Positions 26,940 to 38,353 of a stretch of 64,000 nucleotides of DNA are shown one piece after another. Position numbers and translations under genes: made by a program. Position 1 is the stretch's first letter. Each line of letters begins with the position of its first letter. Under the pieces are notes generated by a model. That model did no database searches. It was not told where the DNA came from and worked only from the letters and a program-made list of their open reading frames with translations. The stretch spans positions 9,690,001 through 9,754,000 of the forward strand of contig NZ_JAPNKC010000001.1 of NCBI RefSeq assembly GCF_026626705.1, in the 5' to 3' direction. This DNA is from Pyxidicoccus sp. MSG2. Its GTDB lineage: Bacteria > Myxococcota > Myxococcia > Myxococcales > Myxococcaceae.

Positions 26940-29900
26940 ATGCGAATCAAGCGGTTGGACATCACCGGCTTCAAGTCCTTCATGGAGCGGAGCGTCTTCA
27001 CGTTCGATGAAGGCGTCACGGGCATCGTCGGCCCCAACGGCTGTGGAAAGTCCAACGTCGTGGACGCCATCCGCTGGGTGATGGGCGAGCAGAGCGCGAA
27101 GAACCTCCGGGGTCGCGGGATGGAGGACGTCATCTTCAACGGCTCGGAGAACAAGCCGCCCCTGTCCATGGCGGAGGTGTCGCTCACCTTCCTCGTGGAC
27201 GAGACGGATCAGCTCGCCCCGCAGTACCAGGGCTTCTCCGAAGTCACGGTGACGCGGCGCCTGTTCCGCAACGGCGACTCCGAGTACCTCATCAACAAGA
27301 CGCTGTGCCGCCTGCTGGACATCACCGAGCTGTTCCTCGGTACCGGCGTGGGCACCAAGGCCTACTCCATCATCGAGCAGGGCCGCGTGGGCCTCATCGT
27401 CTCCAGCAAGCCGGAGGACCGGCGCCACCTGCTGGAGGAGGCCGCGGGCGTCACCAAGTACAAGGCCCGCCGCAAGGCCGCCGAGCGGAAGATGGAGGCG
27501 ACCGACGCCAACCTCCTGCGCGTCACGGACATCACCAACGAGCTGGAGAAGCGGCTCGACGTGCTGTCGCGCCAGGCGAAGAAGGCGGAGAAGTACAAGA
27601 AGCTCAAGTCGCGCATGCGGGACATCGACCTGCACGCCGCCAGCCACCGCCACCTGGAACTGCTCGCGGAGAAGCAGGTCCTCAAGTCCCGCCTGGAGAA
27701 CCTGGGCTCGGAGGAGCGCGAGAGCCTGGACCGGGTGAAGGGGCTGGAGGAGTCCATCACCCAGCGCCGCGCGGAGCTGGAGGCCGAGGCCGCCGCCCTG
27801 CAGACGCTCGCCGCCGAAGTGCACGCGATGGAGAGCAGCGTGCAGCGCGACACGCAGGAGCTGTCGTACGGGAAGCGCGACCTGGACGAGACGCGCGCCC
27901 GCGTGGCCGCGGCGAAGGTGGAGCTGGACGGGCTCCTGGCGCGGCAGGCGGAGATGGCCGAGGCCATGGCCGCGCGCGAGGCGGAGCTGTCCGGCATCGC
28001 CGGCTCGTGGAAGGAGGACGAGGTCGCCATGCAGGTGGCGCAGGAGGAGCTGCGCCGCGTGTCCCAGCTGCAGACGGAGGTGGCGCTGCGCCTCGAGCAG
28101 GAGCGCGCCGGCCTCGTGGCCGTGGCCGGGCGCCTGGCCAACCACGAGAGCAACCTCGTCAACCTGGCCCGCCAGCGCACCGACTTGGAGTCCCGCCGGG
28201 CGAAGCTCCTGGGCGAGCTGGAGGCCCTGCGCGCCCAGGAGTCGCAGTTGGAGGGGGTGCGCGGCGACGTGGCGAAGCGGGTGGAGGACACCCGTCACCT
28301 CGCGGCGGAGCTGGCCGAGCGCAAGGGGCAGGAGGAGGAGGCCCTCAGCCGCACCCGCGCCGACTTCACGGAGAACGAAATCCAGGTCATCGCCCTGCGC
28401 GAGGAGCTGAGCGACAAGCGCAGCCGCCTGTCGTCCCTGGAGGACATCCAGAAGAACTACGACGGCTTCGACCGGGGCGTGCGCGCCGTCATGATGCGCG
28501 CCGGCACGGTGGCCCGCGAGCAGGGCATCTTCGGCCTCGTGGCCGACGTCATCTCCGTCACCCAGCGCTACGAGCGCGCGGTGGAGGCGGCGCTGGGCGA
28601 GCGCCTCCAGCACGTCATCGTCGAGAGCCGCGACAAGGGCGTGGAGCTGGTGGAGTACCTCAAGGGCCACGCGGAGGGGCGGGGCAGCTTCCTGCCGGTG
28701 CCCGCGCTGGACTCGCTGCCGCCCGCGCAGGAGCCGGACTTCAGCCGCCCGGGCGTGCTGGCCCATGCCCCTCGCGAGGTGACGTGCGAGGAGCCCCTGC
28801 GTCCCCTGGTGCAGCTGCTGCTCGGCGACGTGGTCATCGTCCATGACATCGGGGCCGCGCGGGCGTACGCGGAGGCCGGCGGGCCCTCGTGCACGCTCGT
28901 CACGCAGGACGGCGAGGTGTTTCGTCCGGACGGCACCATCGTCGGTGGTGAGCGCGAGGGCGCGGCGGTGGGCGCGCTCCAGAAGAAGCGCGAAATCGCC
29001 GAGCTGGCCGCCGAGGTGGCCCGGGTGGAGGAGCGCTACAACGAAATCCTCACCCGGCACTACACGCTCCAGAAGCAGATGGGGCACACCGAGGGTGTCC
29101 TCAAGGGCCTGGCCAAGAATCAGCACGCCGAGGAGGTGAATCTCGCCAGCCAGGAGAAGGACCTGCACAAGGCGGGCGAGGACCTGGCCCGGGTGCGCGA
29201 GCGGCTGCGCTCCCTGGAGTCCGAGGACGCGCAGCTGGCGCAGAGCCACGGCGCGCTGGCGCACGAGGAGGAGACGAGCCGCGGCGAGGTGGCGCACGGC
29301 CAGGCGGACCGCGAGGGCCGCGAGGAGCGCGTCAAGCAGCTGGCGGGGGATCAGGAGTCGCTGCGCCAGCGCGCGGAGACGGCCAACGGCGAGCTGACGG
29401 GCCTGCGCATCAAGGTGGCCGCCGGCAGTGAGCGCGGCGAGTCCGCGCGCAAGGAGCTGGAGAGCCTCGTCACCCAGCGCAAGGACATGGAGACGCGCGT
29501 CACCCGCCTCCAGGCCACGTTGCTGGAGGGAGGCTCGCGCACCGAGGAGCTGGAGCGCCGGATTTCGGACACCGAGGGTGGCCTGTCCCAGCGCGCCGAG
29601 GAGCACCGGCTGGCCGCGCAGGGGCTGGAGGGCCGCCGCGCCGCCCACACCCTGGCGTCCTCCGAGGTGCGTGAGCAGGACACCCAGTTCCGCGAGCTGC
29701 GCGGCCGGGTGGACGAGCTGATGCAGGGCCTGTCGCAGATTACGCTGCGCGAGAAGGAGATTGGCCTGGAGCTGGAGCACCTGGCGGCGGGCATCCGCGA
29801 GCGGCACCAGGTGGACCTGTCGCTGGAGCTGCACCGCTACCACCTGCTGCCGGCGCTCGCCCCGGAGACGGAGGCGGAGCTGAAGGACTTGCGCGCCCAG

Positions 29901-30542
29901 GTGGAGAAGATGGGGGAGATCAACCTCACCGCCATCGACGAGCACGCGGAGCTGTCCAAGCGCTACGACTTCCTCGCCGCGCAGAAGAAGGACCTGCTGG
30001 CCTCCATCGAGCAGCTCAAGGAGGCCATCCAGCGCATCGACGCGGCCAGCCGCGAGCGCTTCAAGCAGACCTTCGACGTGGTGAACGAGAAGTTCCAGGC
30101 CATCTTCCCGCGCCTGTTCGGCGGCGGGCGGGCCAGCCTGGTGCTCACCAGCGAGGGGCCCAACGCGGAGCAGGGTGTGGAAATCGTCGCCCAGCCGCCC
30201 GGCAAGAAGCTGCAGAGCGTGAATCTGCTCTCCGGTGGCGAGAAGGCCCTCACCGCGGTGGGGCTCATCTTCGGCATCTTCCTCATCAAGCCCACGCCCT
30301 TCTGCCTCCTGGACGAGGTCGACGCGCCGCTGGATGAGGGCAACGTGGGCCGCTACAACGACATGGTGAAGGAGATGAGCAAGCAGTCGCAGTTCATCCT
30401 CATCACCCACAACAAGCGGACCATGGAGGTCTCCAACACCCTCTACGGCGTCACCATGGAGGAGCCGGGCATCTCCAAGCTCGTCAGCGTCCGCATGCGC
30501 GAGGCCGGCGCCTTCAACGACGACAAGGTGACGGCGGCCTGA
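26940..30542 (+). CDS. smc: Chromosome segregation protein SMC
   Basis: A 1200-residue SMC ATPase. Walker A is GPNGCGKS (31-38); the ABC signature is LSGGEKAL (about 1097-1104); Walker B is CLLDEVDAP (about 1122-1130). Two long coiled coils flank a hinge at about 515-680 (GIFGLVADVI..., VEAALGERLQHVIVE). It compacts and aligns newly replicated chromosomes with ScpA and ScpB, which are not in this window. The ATG at 26940 has AGGAG nine bases upstream and starts MRIKRLDITGFKSF, the usual SMC N-terminus. Confidence 0.97.
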   Translation: MRIKRLDITGFKSFMERSVFTFDEGVTGIVGPNGCGKSNVVDAIRWVMGEQSAKNLRGRGMEDVIFNGSENKPPLSMAEVSLTFLVDETDQLAPQYQGFSEVTVTRRLFRNGDSEYLINKTLCRLLDITELFLGTGVGTKAYSIIEQGRVGLIVSSKPEDRRHLLEEAAGVTKYKARRKAAERKMEATDANLLRVTDITNELEKRLDVLSRQAKKAEKYKKLKSRMRDIDLHAASHRHLELLAEKQVLKSRLENLGSEERESLDRVKGLEESITQRRAELEAEAAALQTLAAEVHAMESSVQRDTQELSYGKRDLDETRARVAAAKVELDGLLARQAEMAEAMAAREAELSGIAGSWKEDEVAMQVAQEELRRVSQLQTEVALRLEQERAGLVAVAGRLANHESNLVNLARQRTDLESRRAKLLGELEALRAQESQLEGVRGDVAKRVEDTRHLAAELAERKGQEEEALSRTRADFTENEIQVIALREELSDKRSRLSSLEDIQKNYDGFDRGVRAVMMRAGTVAREQGIFGLVADVISVTQRYERAVEAALGERLQHVIVESRDKGVELVEYLKGHAEGRGSFLPVPALDSLPPAQEPDFSRPGVLAHAPREVTCEEPLRPLVQLLLGDVVIVHDIGAARAYAEAGGPSCTLVTQDGEVFRPDGTIVGGEREGAAVGALQKKREIAELAAEVARVEERYNEILTRHYTLQKQMGHTEGVLKGLAKNQHAEEVNLASQEKDLHKAGEDLARVRERLRSLESEDAQLAQSHGALAHEEETSRGEVAHGQADREGREERVKQLAGDQESLRQRAETANGELTGLRIKVAAGSERGESARKELESLVTQRKDMETRVTRLQATLLEGGSRTEELERRISDTEGGLSQRAEEHRLAAQGLEGRRAAHTLASSEVREQDTQFRELRGRVDELMQGLSQITLREKEIGLELEHLAAGIRERHQVDLSLELHRYHLLPALAPETEAELKDLRAQVEKMGEINLTAIDEHAELSKRYDFLAAQKKDLLASIEQLKEAIQRIDAASRERFKQTFDVVNEKFQAIFPRLFGGGRASLVLTSEGPNAEQGVEIVAQPPGKKLQSVNLLSGGEKALTAVGLIFGIFLIKPTPFCLLDEVDAPLDEGNVGRYNDMVKEMSKQSQFILITHNKRTMEVSNTLYGVTMEEPGISKLVSVRMREAGAFNDDKVTAA

Positions 30543-30552
30543 AGTCCTGGAG

Positions 30553-30645
30553 GGGGCCCTTCGCGGGCCCCTTCCACCGGTACGCGGTACCCCTGAAACA
30601 CAGAAGGCGCGGGACCCGGCATCCGGGACCCGCGCCTTCGTGTTT
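30553..30645. terminator. Two strong hairpins ending smc and the convergent lipoprotein gene
   Basis: Hairpin one pairs GGGGCCC (30553-30559) with GGGCCCC (30565-30571). Hairpin two, at 30596-30645, pairs GAAGGCGCGGG with CCCGCGCCTTC (about 11 bp), extended by AACAC and GTGTT outer pairs, with T residues following. They suit bidirectional termination of convergent transcripts. Confidence 0.75.
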
Positions 30646-30662
30646 CCACCGTCAGGGACTGA

Positions 30663-31868
30663 CTACTTCTTGTACGTCTTCTTCGGGCAGGCGCCCTTGT
30701 CCTGGGTGGCGATCTTCTGCGCCTCGGCGAGCTCCTTCTGCGTCTCGTCCAGGTTCTTCTGGGTGGCGGCCTCGGCCTCCGTCCAGCCCTCGGCGTCCTT
30801 CACCTTCATCTCCTGGGCGATGGCGAGCGCGGCCTGCTCCGTCGCCTGGCGGCCCTGGATGGCCTCGGTGACGCGGGTGTCCGCCGCCACCAGGGCGTTG
30901 CACTTGCTCTCGAGCTCGTCGAAGAGCTTGTAGTTCTTGGTCTTCTGGTAGCGGTCCACCACCTCGGCGAAGGCCTGCGCCGCGGGGGTGCGGGCGCCGT
31001 CGGCGATGGCCTGGTCCGCGGCGCGCTGCGTGCGCACCAGGTCCAGCTGGAGGAAGCGCAGCTCCGGGGGCAGGGTGGCCGAGGCCTCCTCGGGGGCGTT
31101 CGAGTTGAAGTGGACGAAGCGGTAGTTGAAGCTCAGCTCGTCGGAGGACAGCTTCGCCGGCAGCGCGGCAATCTTCGGCTGGAGGCAGGCGGCGAGCTGG
31201 TCACCCTCGGTGCTGCCGGACGGCTCGAACGTCACCTGGGCGGGCGTCTGCTGGGCCTTCACCAGCTTCACCTTGGCCGTCAGCGCCGGGGGGACCTTGT
31301 CCTTGAAGCTGGCGTAGCAGTCACACCAGCTCGGCAGCGCCATGCGCACGGCGCCGGTGAAGTCCGAGCCCTCGTTGATGCCGAACTTGACGGAGTTCAG
31401 GCCGCTGGCGGTGTGCTCGAAGGGGAGGGTGGCCTCCACCGGCTGCGCGCCCTTGGCGAGCGCCGCCGGCTGCACCTGCGTGTCCAGCACCTTCTGGATG
31501 CAGGCGGTGCCCTCGGGGGTGAGGTTCTGCCCCGTGACGACGTGCGTGGCACCCTGCTCCGTGACGGTGGACTTCACCTCCACCTTGGTCGCCGCCTCGG
31601 GGCCCCGGCTCTTCGGGTCCACCAGGCACTCCTGCACCTGCGGGCGCGCGGACAGGAGCGCGCCCAGCACCACGCCCTGGCTGTTCTGCTCCGGCATCTT
31701 CAGCTCGCGCGGGAAGCAGGACACCAGGTCGAACGGCGGCTGGTTGGTGATGCGGACCTTCTCCTCGGTGGGCACGGCCTTGCCGGCCGCGGCGGCATCC
31801 GGCTTCTGCTGGCCGGCACAGGCGGCGGCGGTGAGGGCGAAGGAGGCTACGGCAAGACGACGCAACAT
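30663..31868 (-). CDS. Lipoprotein of unknown function, 401 aa
   Basis: The signal MLRRLAVASFALTAAAC gives lipidated Cys17, followed by an Ala/Lys/Asp linker. Two similar halves seem to be present (VRITNQPPFDLVSCFPRELKMPE... and LPSWCDCYASFKDKVPPALTAKV...), each with cysteine-containing segments and a central CLVDPKS or CLQPKIAA motif. The C-terminal 110 residues are helical and coiled-coil-like. I recognise no family. It is downstream of the FHA regulator gene on the same strand, with 39 bases between, and likely shares its transcript. Confidence 0.7.
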   Translation of the reverse strand: MLRRLAVASFALTAAACAGQQKPDAAAAGKAVPTEEKVRITNQPPFDLVSCFPRELKMPEQNSQGVVLGALLSARPQVQECLVDPKSRGPEAATKVEVKSTVTEQGATHVVTGQNLTPEGTACIQKVLDTQVQPAALAKGAQPVEATLPFEHTASGLNSVKFGINEGSDFTGAVRMALPSWCDCYASFKDKVPPALTAKVKLVKAQQTPAQVTFEPSGSTEGDQLAACLQPKIAALPAKLSSDELSFNYRFVHFNSNAPEEASATLPPELRFLQLDLVRTQRAADQAIADGARTPAAQAFAEVVDRYQKTKNYKLFDELESKCNALVAADTRVTEAIQGRQATEQAALAIAQEMKVKDAEGWTEAEAATQKNLDETQKELAEAQKIATQDKGACPKKTYKK

Positions 31869-31907
31869 GCGGTTGTTCTCCCTGGGGGTGGGACTGCGTC
31901 CGGGCGT

Positions 31908-33293
<1,386 letters not shown>

Positions 33294-33374
33294 GGGGTCC
33301 TCTTTAGGTGCGAGGGGACCAGGGGGGCAAGCACGACTCGCACCTCTTCCCCCACTGAGTCACGTCTGAGCGCA

Positions 33375-34388
33375 TCAGGGCAGCGAGAGTGAAACAATCT
33401 TTCCGGAGGGTTGCCTCACGCGAGCCTCCACCGGGATGGGGGACAGCCGCGCCCGGGCGAGGGCCTGCGGTGGGACGGAGCGGTCGTCCAGGGACAGCAC
33501 CTGGTCTCCCGCCGCCAGCTTCGAGCCGGGTGGGGCGTCGCGCACGAAGAGGCCCCCGGGCTGCCGTGCCAGCGCGTCCAGCACGGCGGGCTCCAGGCCC
33601 GGGTTGGCGAAGCGCAGGCGCTGCCGGCGGAGCACCTCCGCGTCGAGCAGGTCCTTCCCGGCCAGCTCCGACTCCAGGGAGAGCGTCTCCCAGGGCAGCC
33701 AGGCCACGGACGTGGCCAGGGGCGGGGCGGGGACGCGCGGCGGCTTCAGCGTGCCTGAGAGGGACTTCAGGGCCTCGCGGGTGAGCATTTCCATCAGCAC
33801 CGTCAGCTCCGGAGTGGGGTCCGCGCCGTCGTCCGTGACTTCGGCGAAGGGGTCCGCCGGGGCCTCGCCGGACACCTCCAGCACGACCTGCCGGCTGGCG
33901 GGGTGGAGCACCTCCACCGTGCCCAGATACACCACGGCTTCCTGGGCGCTCCGGCCCACCATGTGGCCACGACTGTCCACCATTTCACGTTGGCCGGCCT
34001 GGATGCGGCGCTCGGCCCGGGGGCGAAGCACCAGCGCGGCCTCCGGACGCACGCCGTAGGGGGCCAGCACCGCCACCGCGTCGCTGGCCGTCCACGCGTC
34101 GTCCGCCTCGGGCCGGTACACCCGCACCTCCGTGGGGCCGAAGAAGAGGGCCTGCTCGCCGGCCTCGGCCAGTGCCACGTCCACCAGGCGCTGGGACAGC
34201 TCCACCGCGCGGTACGCGGGTGCCTCCCAGCGGAAGCCGAAGGGGTAGACCACCACCGCGGACGCCCGGAGGTCCTCGGGCACGGTGCGCTGCACCTGGA
34301 CGGCGGGGCCCCGGCAGGCCAGGGCGCCTCCGAGGACCACCAGCAGCAGGACGCCGCGCGCGAGGAGTGACGGGCCGGTGTGCTTCAC
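33375..34388 (-). CDS. Lipoprotein with a C-terminal PDZ-like domain
   Basis: A 337-residue lipoprotein (signal MKHTGPSLLARGVLLLVVLG, lipobox ALAC, lipidated Cys25). The central region is mixed alpha/beta without assigned domain. The last 70 residues (GLFVRDAPPGSKLAAGDQVLSLDDRSV...RVRQPSGKIVSLSLP) read as a PDZ-like fold, with the carboxylate-binding loop in GLFVRDA. A periplasmic or outer-membrane scaffold is plausible. It is the first of a possible three-gene run with the FHA regulator and the downstream lipoprotein. Confidence 0.7.
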   Translation of the reverse strand: MKHTGPSLLARGVLLLVVLGGALACRGPAVQVQRTVPEDLRASAVVVYPFGFRWEAPAYRAVELSQRLVDVALAEAGEQALFFGPTEVRVYRPEADDAWTASDAVAVLAPYGVRPEAALVLRPRAERRIQAGQREMVDSRGHMVGRSAQEAVVYLGTVEVLHPASRQVVLEVSGEAPADPFAEVTDDGADPTPELTVLMEMLTREALKSLSGTLKPPRVPAPPLATSVAWLPWETLSLESELAGKDLLDAEVLRRQRLRFANPGLEPAVLDALARQPGGLFVRDAPPGSKLAAGDQVLSLDDRSVPPQALARARLSPIPVEARVRQPSGKIVSLSLP

Positions 34389-34462
34389 GACCCGTCATCC
34401 AAGACGAACGGCCCCGCGGAATCCAGAAACCTGTGCGGCCCCGGGGCTTCCGGGCTCGGGGC

Positions 34463-34864
34463 TCAGTAGCGCGCGGGCGCGTCGCTGGCGGGGAAGGACT
34501 CCTTGGACTCCTCGTCCACGATGTCGTCCTTCGCGTTGCCGCCGGAATTGACGCTCGCGTTGCTCTGCGTCTTCAGCGCTCGGGTGGGGACGCTCTTGGA
34601 GGCGCCTGCCCTGGACTTCCGGCCGGTGCCGGCCTTCTCACCGCCGAGCATCCGGCCTCCGAGGAGATTCTTCGCGCGCTCGGCGAGGTTGCGCTGCTCG
34701 TCCTGCAAGTCCCTGAAGAACTGGGCGAGCTCCTGGTCTCCGGACTCCTCGGCGTCGGCGATGTACTGCCCGGCCGTCGAGGCGCCCTTGAGGAGGTGGT
34801 ACAGGGCGCTGACGAGGTTGTAGTGCTCGTCACGGGTGCCCGTCTGCGCTTCTTCGCCTGCCAT
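34463..34864 (-). CDS. Small helical protein with SFPASD-type C-terminus
   Basis: A 133-residue soluble protein. The N-terminal half (EHYNLVSALYHLLKGAS...ELAQFFRDLQDEQRNLAERAKNLL) is a helical pair that resembles ferritin-like or DUF2383-type stress proteins. The C-terminal half is Ser/Thr/Lys-rich and unstructured, ending in VDEESKESFPASDAPARY, a tail motif shared by many small bacterial stress-related proteins. The role is unknown. It is followed by the glutaredoxin gene's neighbourhood, suggesting but not proving stress association. Confidence 0.65.
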   Translation of the reverse strand: MAGEEAQTGTRDEHYNLVSALYHLLKGASTAGQYIADAEESGDQELAQFFRDLQDEQRNLAERAKNLLGGRMLGGEKAGTGRKSRAGASKSVPTRALKTQSNASVNSGGNAKDDIVDEESKESFPASDAPARY

Positions 34865-34913
34865 TGTCGCCTCCCGCGAAAGGTGGGTGTGCCACGGGAG
34901 GGAAGGTATGCAT

Positions 34914-34942
34914 GGCGCCCCGGGCAGCCGGAGCGGGGCGCC
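34914..34942 (-). terminator. Hairpin after grxC, possible terminator
   Basis: GGCGCCCCG (34914-34922) pairs over 9 bp with CGGGGCGCC (34934-34942), 16 bases after the grxC stop. No T-run follows on the minus strand, so termination efficiency is uncertain. Confidence 0.45.
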
Positions 34943-34958
34943 CGCCTGCCTGGTTGGC

Positions 34959-35216
34959 TCAGGCCTGGAGCATCGGGTCCAGCTTGCCCTCGGTGTCCAG
35001 CCGGGACAGGTCCGAGTAGCCCCCCACGTGCGTGTCGCCGATGAAGATCTGCGGCACGGTGCGCTGGCCGCCGCTCATCTCCACCAGCTGCGAGCGCATG
35101 GAGTCGTTTCCGGTGACGTCCACCTCTTCGTAGTCGACACCCTTGCGCTTGAGCAGGTCCTTCGCGCGGACGCAGTACCCACAGTAGGTCGTCGTGTAGA
35201 TCTTCACGGGCTTCAC
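34959..35216 (-). CDS. grxC: Glutaredoxin 3
   Basis: An 85-residue dithiol glutaredoxin with active-site CGYC (Cys12, Cys15), the cis-proline in TVPQIF and the GSH-binding GGYSDL motif. It reduces disulfides and mixed glutathione disulfides in the cytoplasm. Its size and start (MKPVKIYTTTYC) are typical of the family. It lies downstream of groEL but is separated from it by two hairpins, so it probably has its own promoter. Confidence 0.95.
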   Translation of the reverse strand: MKPVKIYTTTYCGYCVRAKDLLKRKGVDYEEVDVTGNDSMRSQLVEMSGGQRTVPQIFIGDTHVGGYSDLSRLDTEGKLDPMLQA

Positions 35217-35285
35217 GGGCAGCTCCTCCTTCTTCCCACCAAACTAAGGGCCGCGCGCCCCCGCCGCCACCTTGCCCGCCAAAAC

Positions 35286-35327
35286 ACAACGGCCCCCGAC
35301 TCCCGCGAGGGAACCGGAGGCCGCTGT
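35286..35327 (-). terminator. Rho-independent terminator of the groESL operon
   Basis: On the minus strand an imperfect 9-bp stem (ACAACGGCC at 35286-35294 with GGCCGCTGT at 35319-35327) is followed by GTGTTTT, the T-tract (35281-35285). A second strong 9-bp hairpin, CACCCCGGC/GCCGGGGTG at 35336-35359, lies between it and the groEL stop. Confidence 0.65.
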
Positions 35328-35335
35328 CAGGACGT

Positions 35336-35359
35336 CACCCCGGCATGGGAGCCGGGGTG
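35336..35359 (-). terminator. Stem-loop directly after the groEL stop
   Basis: A perfect 9-bp stem with a 6-base loop, 9 bases past the stop codon. It probably stabilises or terminates the groESL message together with the neighbouring terminator. Confidence 0.55.
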
Positions 35360-35367
35360 GGGGGCGA

Positions 35368-37008
<1,641 letters not shown>

Positions 37009-37047
37009 TTGGATGGTTCCTTGAAGGAAAGGGGTGGGAAGGGACGA

Positions 37048-37338
37048 CTACTTCTCGAGGACGCCGAGCACATCCTCCTCGCGGAGGATCAGGTGCTCCT
37101 CGCCGTCGAGCTTGATCTCGGTCCCGGCGTACTTGCTGAACAGGATGGTGTCACCGGCCTTGATGTCCATGGGCCGGACCTTGCCGTCCTCGAGCACCTT
37201 GCCGTTGCCCACGGCGATGACCTTGCCCTCGAGGGGCTTCTCCTTCGCCGTGTCGGGGATGAAGAGCCCGCCCTTGGTCTTGGACTCCTCGGCGACGCGC
37301 TTCACGATGAGCCGATCCTGCAGGGGACGAATCTTCAT
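37048..37338 (-). CDS. groES: Co-chaperonin GroES
   Basis: A 96-residue 10-kDa chaperonin with the mobile loop EESKTKGGLFIPDTAKEKP and the roof and base strands KVIAVGNGKV and AGDTILFSKYAGTEI. The ATG at 37338 (MKIRPLQDRLIV) matches the family start. It is the first gene in the groES-groEL operon, with CIRCE and promoter upstream. Confidence 0.97.
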   Translation of the reverse strand: MKIRPLQDRLIVKRVAEESKTKGGLFIPDTAKEKPLEGKVIAVGNGKVLEDGKVRPMDIKAGDTILFSKYAGTEIKLDGEEHLILREEDVLGVLEK

Positions 37339-37427
37339 GGCCTGCTCCTTTACGTAGCGCCCGGTCCTGGGATGACTGTGGCCGGGACGCCTCTTGGGGG
37401 TAATTGGGTCGTGACGACCCGCGGCAT

Positions 37428-37454
37428 TTAGCACTCGCACCTCACGAGTGCTAA
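37428..37454. promoter_or_regulatory. CIRCE element (HrcA operator) upstream of groES
   Basis: TTAGCACTC and GAGTGCTAA flank a 9-base spacer, an exact match to the HrcA-binding CIRCE consensus. It lies between the promoter -10 box and groES, so HrcA would block transcription until heat shock. Confidence 0.95.
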
Positions 37455-37470
37455 CGCCTAGGCGCGGCGG

Positions 37471-37498
37471 ATAATAACCAGGGAAGTCGACCCGTCAA
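37471..37498 (-). promoter_or_regulatory. Sigma-70-like promoter of groESL
   Basis: On the minus strand TTGACG (37493-37498) and TATTAT (37471-37476) are 16 bases apart. The CIRCE starts 17 bases downstream of the -10 box, at the expected transcription start. Confidence 0.8.
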
Positions 37499-37611
37499 GC
37501 GATGCCGGACCGGCGTCGCATGGGCTGCCAACTGCGCGGCATTCCTATGTTTTTCGTATTCCCGGCCGCCGTGCCGGGACGGTGCCCGGCCGCGCGACGG
37601 GCAGGCCCGGA

Positions 37612-37638
37612 TTGGCACTCGGGAGGGGAGAGTGCCAA
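37612..37638. promoter_or_regulatory. Second CIRCE-like inverted repeat (9-9-9), facing the 37750 gene
   Basis: TTGGCACTC (37612-37620), a 9-base spacer and GAGTGCCAA (37630-37638) form a perfect inverted repeat. Spacing and 8 of 9 bases per arm match CIRCE, with a symmetric A-T to G-C change at position 3. It is 112 bases before the ATG at 37750. Whether HrcA binds is untested. Confidence 0.6.
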
Positions 37639-37749
37639 TGCAAGTGCCCGGAATCACTGGGAGTCACCTTTGCCGTACCCGGGCGTCATTGGTACCTTTC
37701 CCGTGTCCCCCGGGAGCTGGAATCGCCCCTGGGACTGACGGAGGTGTCG

Positions 37750-38337
37750 ATGAGTGAACTGGTGGCGTCCCTGTCGCTGAAGGAGTTCTTCAAGTCGCTC
37801 CTGGACGAGGTGATGGGCCGGCAGCGGGTACGGATTACCGAGGTGACGGAGTTCTACCTGGTCAATCTGCTCTCGGAGTTCGCGGTCACCGACAAGCTGT
37901 TCACCCGCGAGGAGGACGGCCGGAAGGACCACGAGCCGCTGGCGCTGCTCTACCACCAGGCGCTGCAACAGGAGCGCAACGAGCGCATCCGCACGCTGCG
38001 GCGGCTGGGGGACGTCTCGCTGTACACGGCGGGCTTCTTCTCCGGCGCGCTCCAGTCCGGCGTGGTGGGCCCGGACTACTACATCCAGATGGGCGGCACG
38101 GCGTACGGGCAGGTGGCGGAGCTGTCCCCGGCGGCGCAGGTGTACCGCGAGCTGTGCGACCAGTTCCGCACGCTGGTGGAGGTGCTGGAGGAGATTGCCG
38201 CGCGCGGCATGGTGAAGGCGGGCCCCAGCGGCGCGCTCAAGGTCTACGAGTCCTGGGCGCGCTCCGGCAGTGACAGGCTGGAGCGGGTGCTGGTGGACGC
38301 GGGCATGGTGCCTCCGCCCAAGGGGCTTCCCAACTAG
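37750..38337 (+). CDS. Conserved-looking protein of unknown function, possibly heat-shock controlled
   Basis: A 195-residue soluble, mainly helical protein starting MSELVASLSLKEFF, with GGAGG five bases before the ATG. Recognisable blocks are TEVTEFYLVNLLSEFA, HEPLALLYHQALQ and RIRTLRRLGDVSLYTAGFFSGAL. I recognise no family. A CIRCE-like repeat stands upstream, linking it by inference to the heat-shock response of the divergent groESL operon. The gene at 38354 begins 16 bases after its stop, and both appear to be translated from one message. Confidence 0.75.
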   Translation: MSELVASLSLKEFFKSLLDEVMGRQRVRITEVTEFYLVNLLSEFAVTDKLFTREEDGRKDHEPLALLYHQALQQERNERIRTLRRLGDVSLYTAGFFSGALQSGVVGPDYYIQMGGTAYGQVAELSPAAQVYRELCDQFRTLVEVLEEIAARGMVKAGPSGALKVYESWARSGSDRLERVLVDAGMVPPPKGLPN

Positions 38338-38353
38338 CGGGCGGGTGGCGGCG

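Noticed and set aside
26895..30410. A 1171-codon open frame on the strand opposite smc
   Set aside because: It is a mirror of the smc coding sequence: high GC at third positions removes stop codons on the opposite strand. No ribosome site and biased Leu/Gln/His/Arg composition.
37664..37680. A sigma-54 promoter upstream of the 37750 gene (GG...GC pattern at GGGAGTCACCTTTGC)
   Set aside because: The GG-N10-GC spacing can be found, but the -24 box deviates from TGGCAC, so the match is no better than chance in GC-rich DNA.
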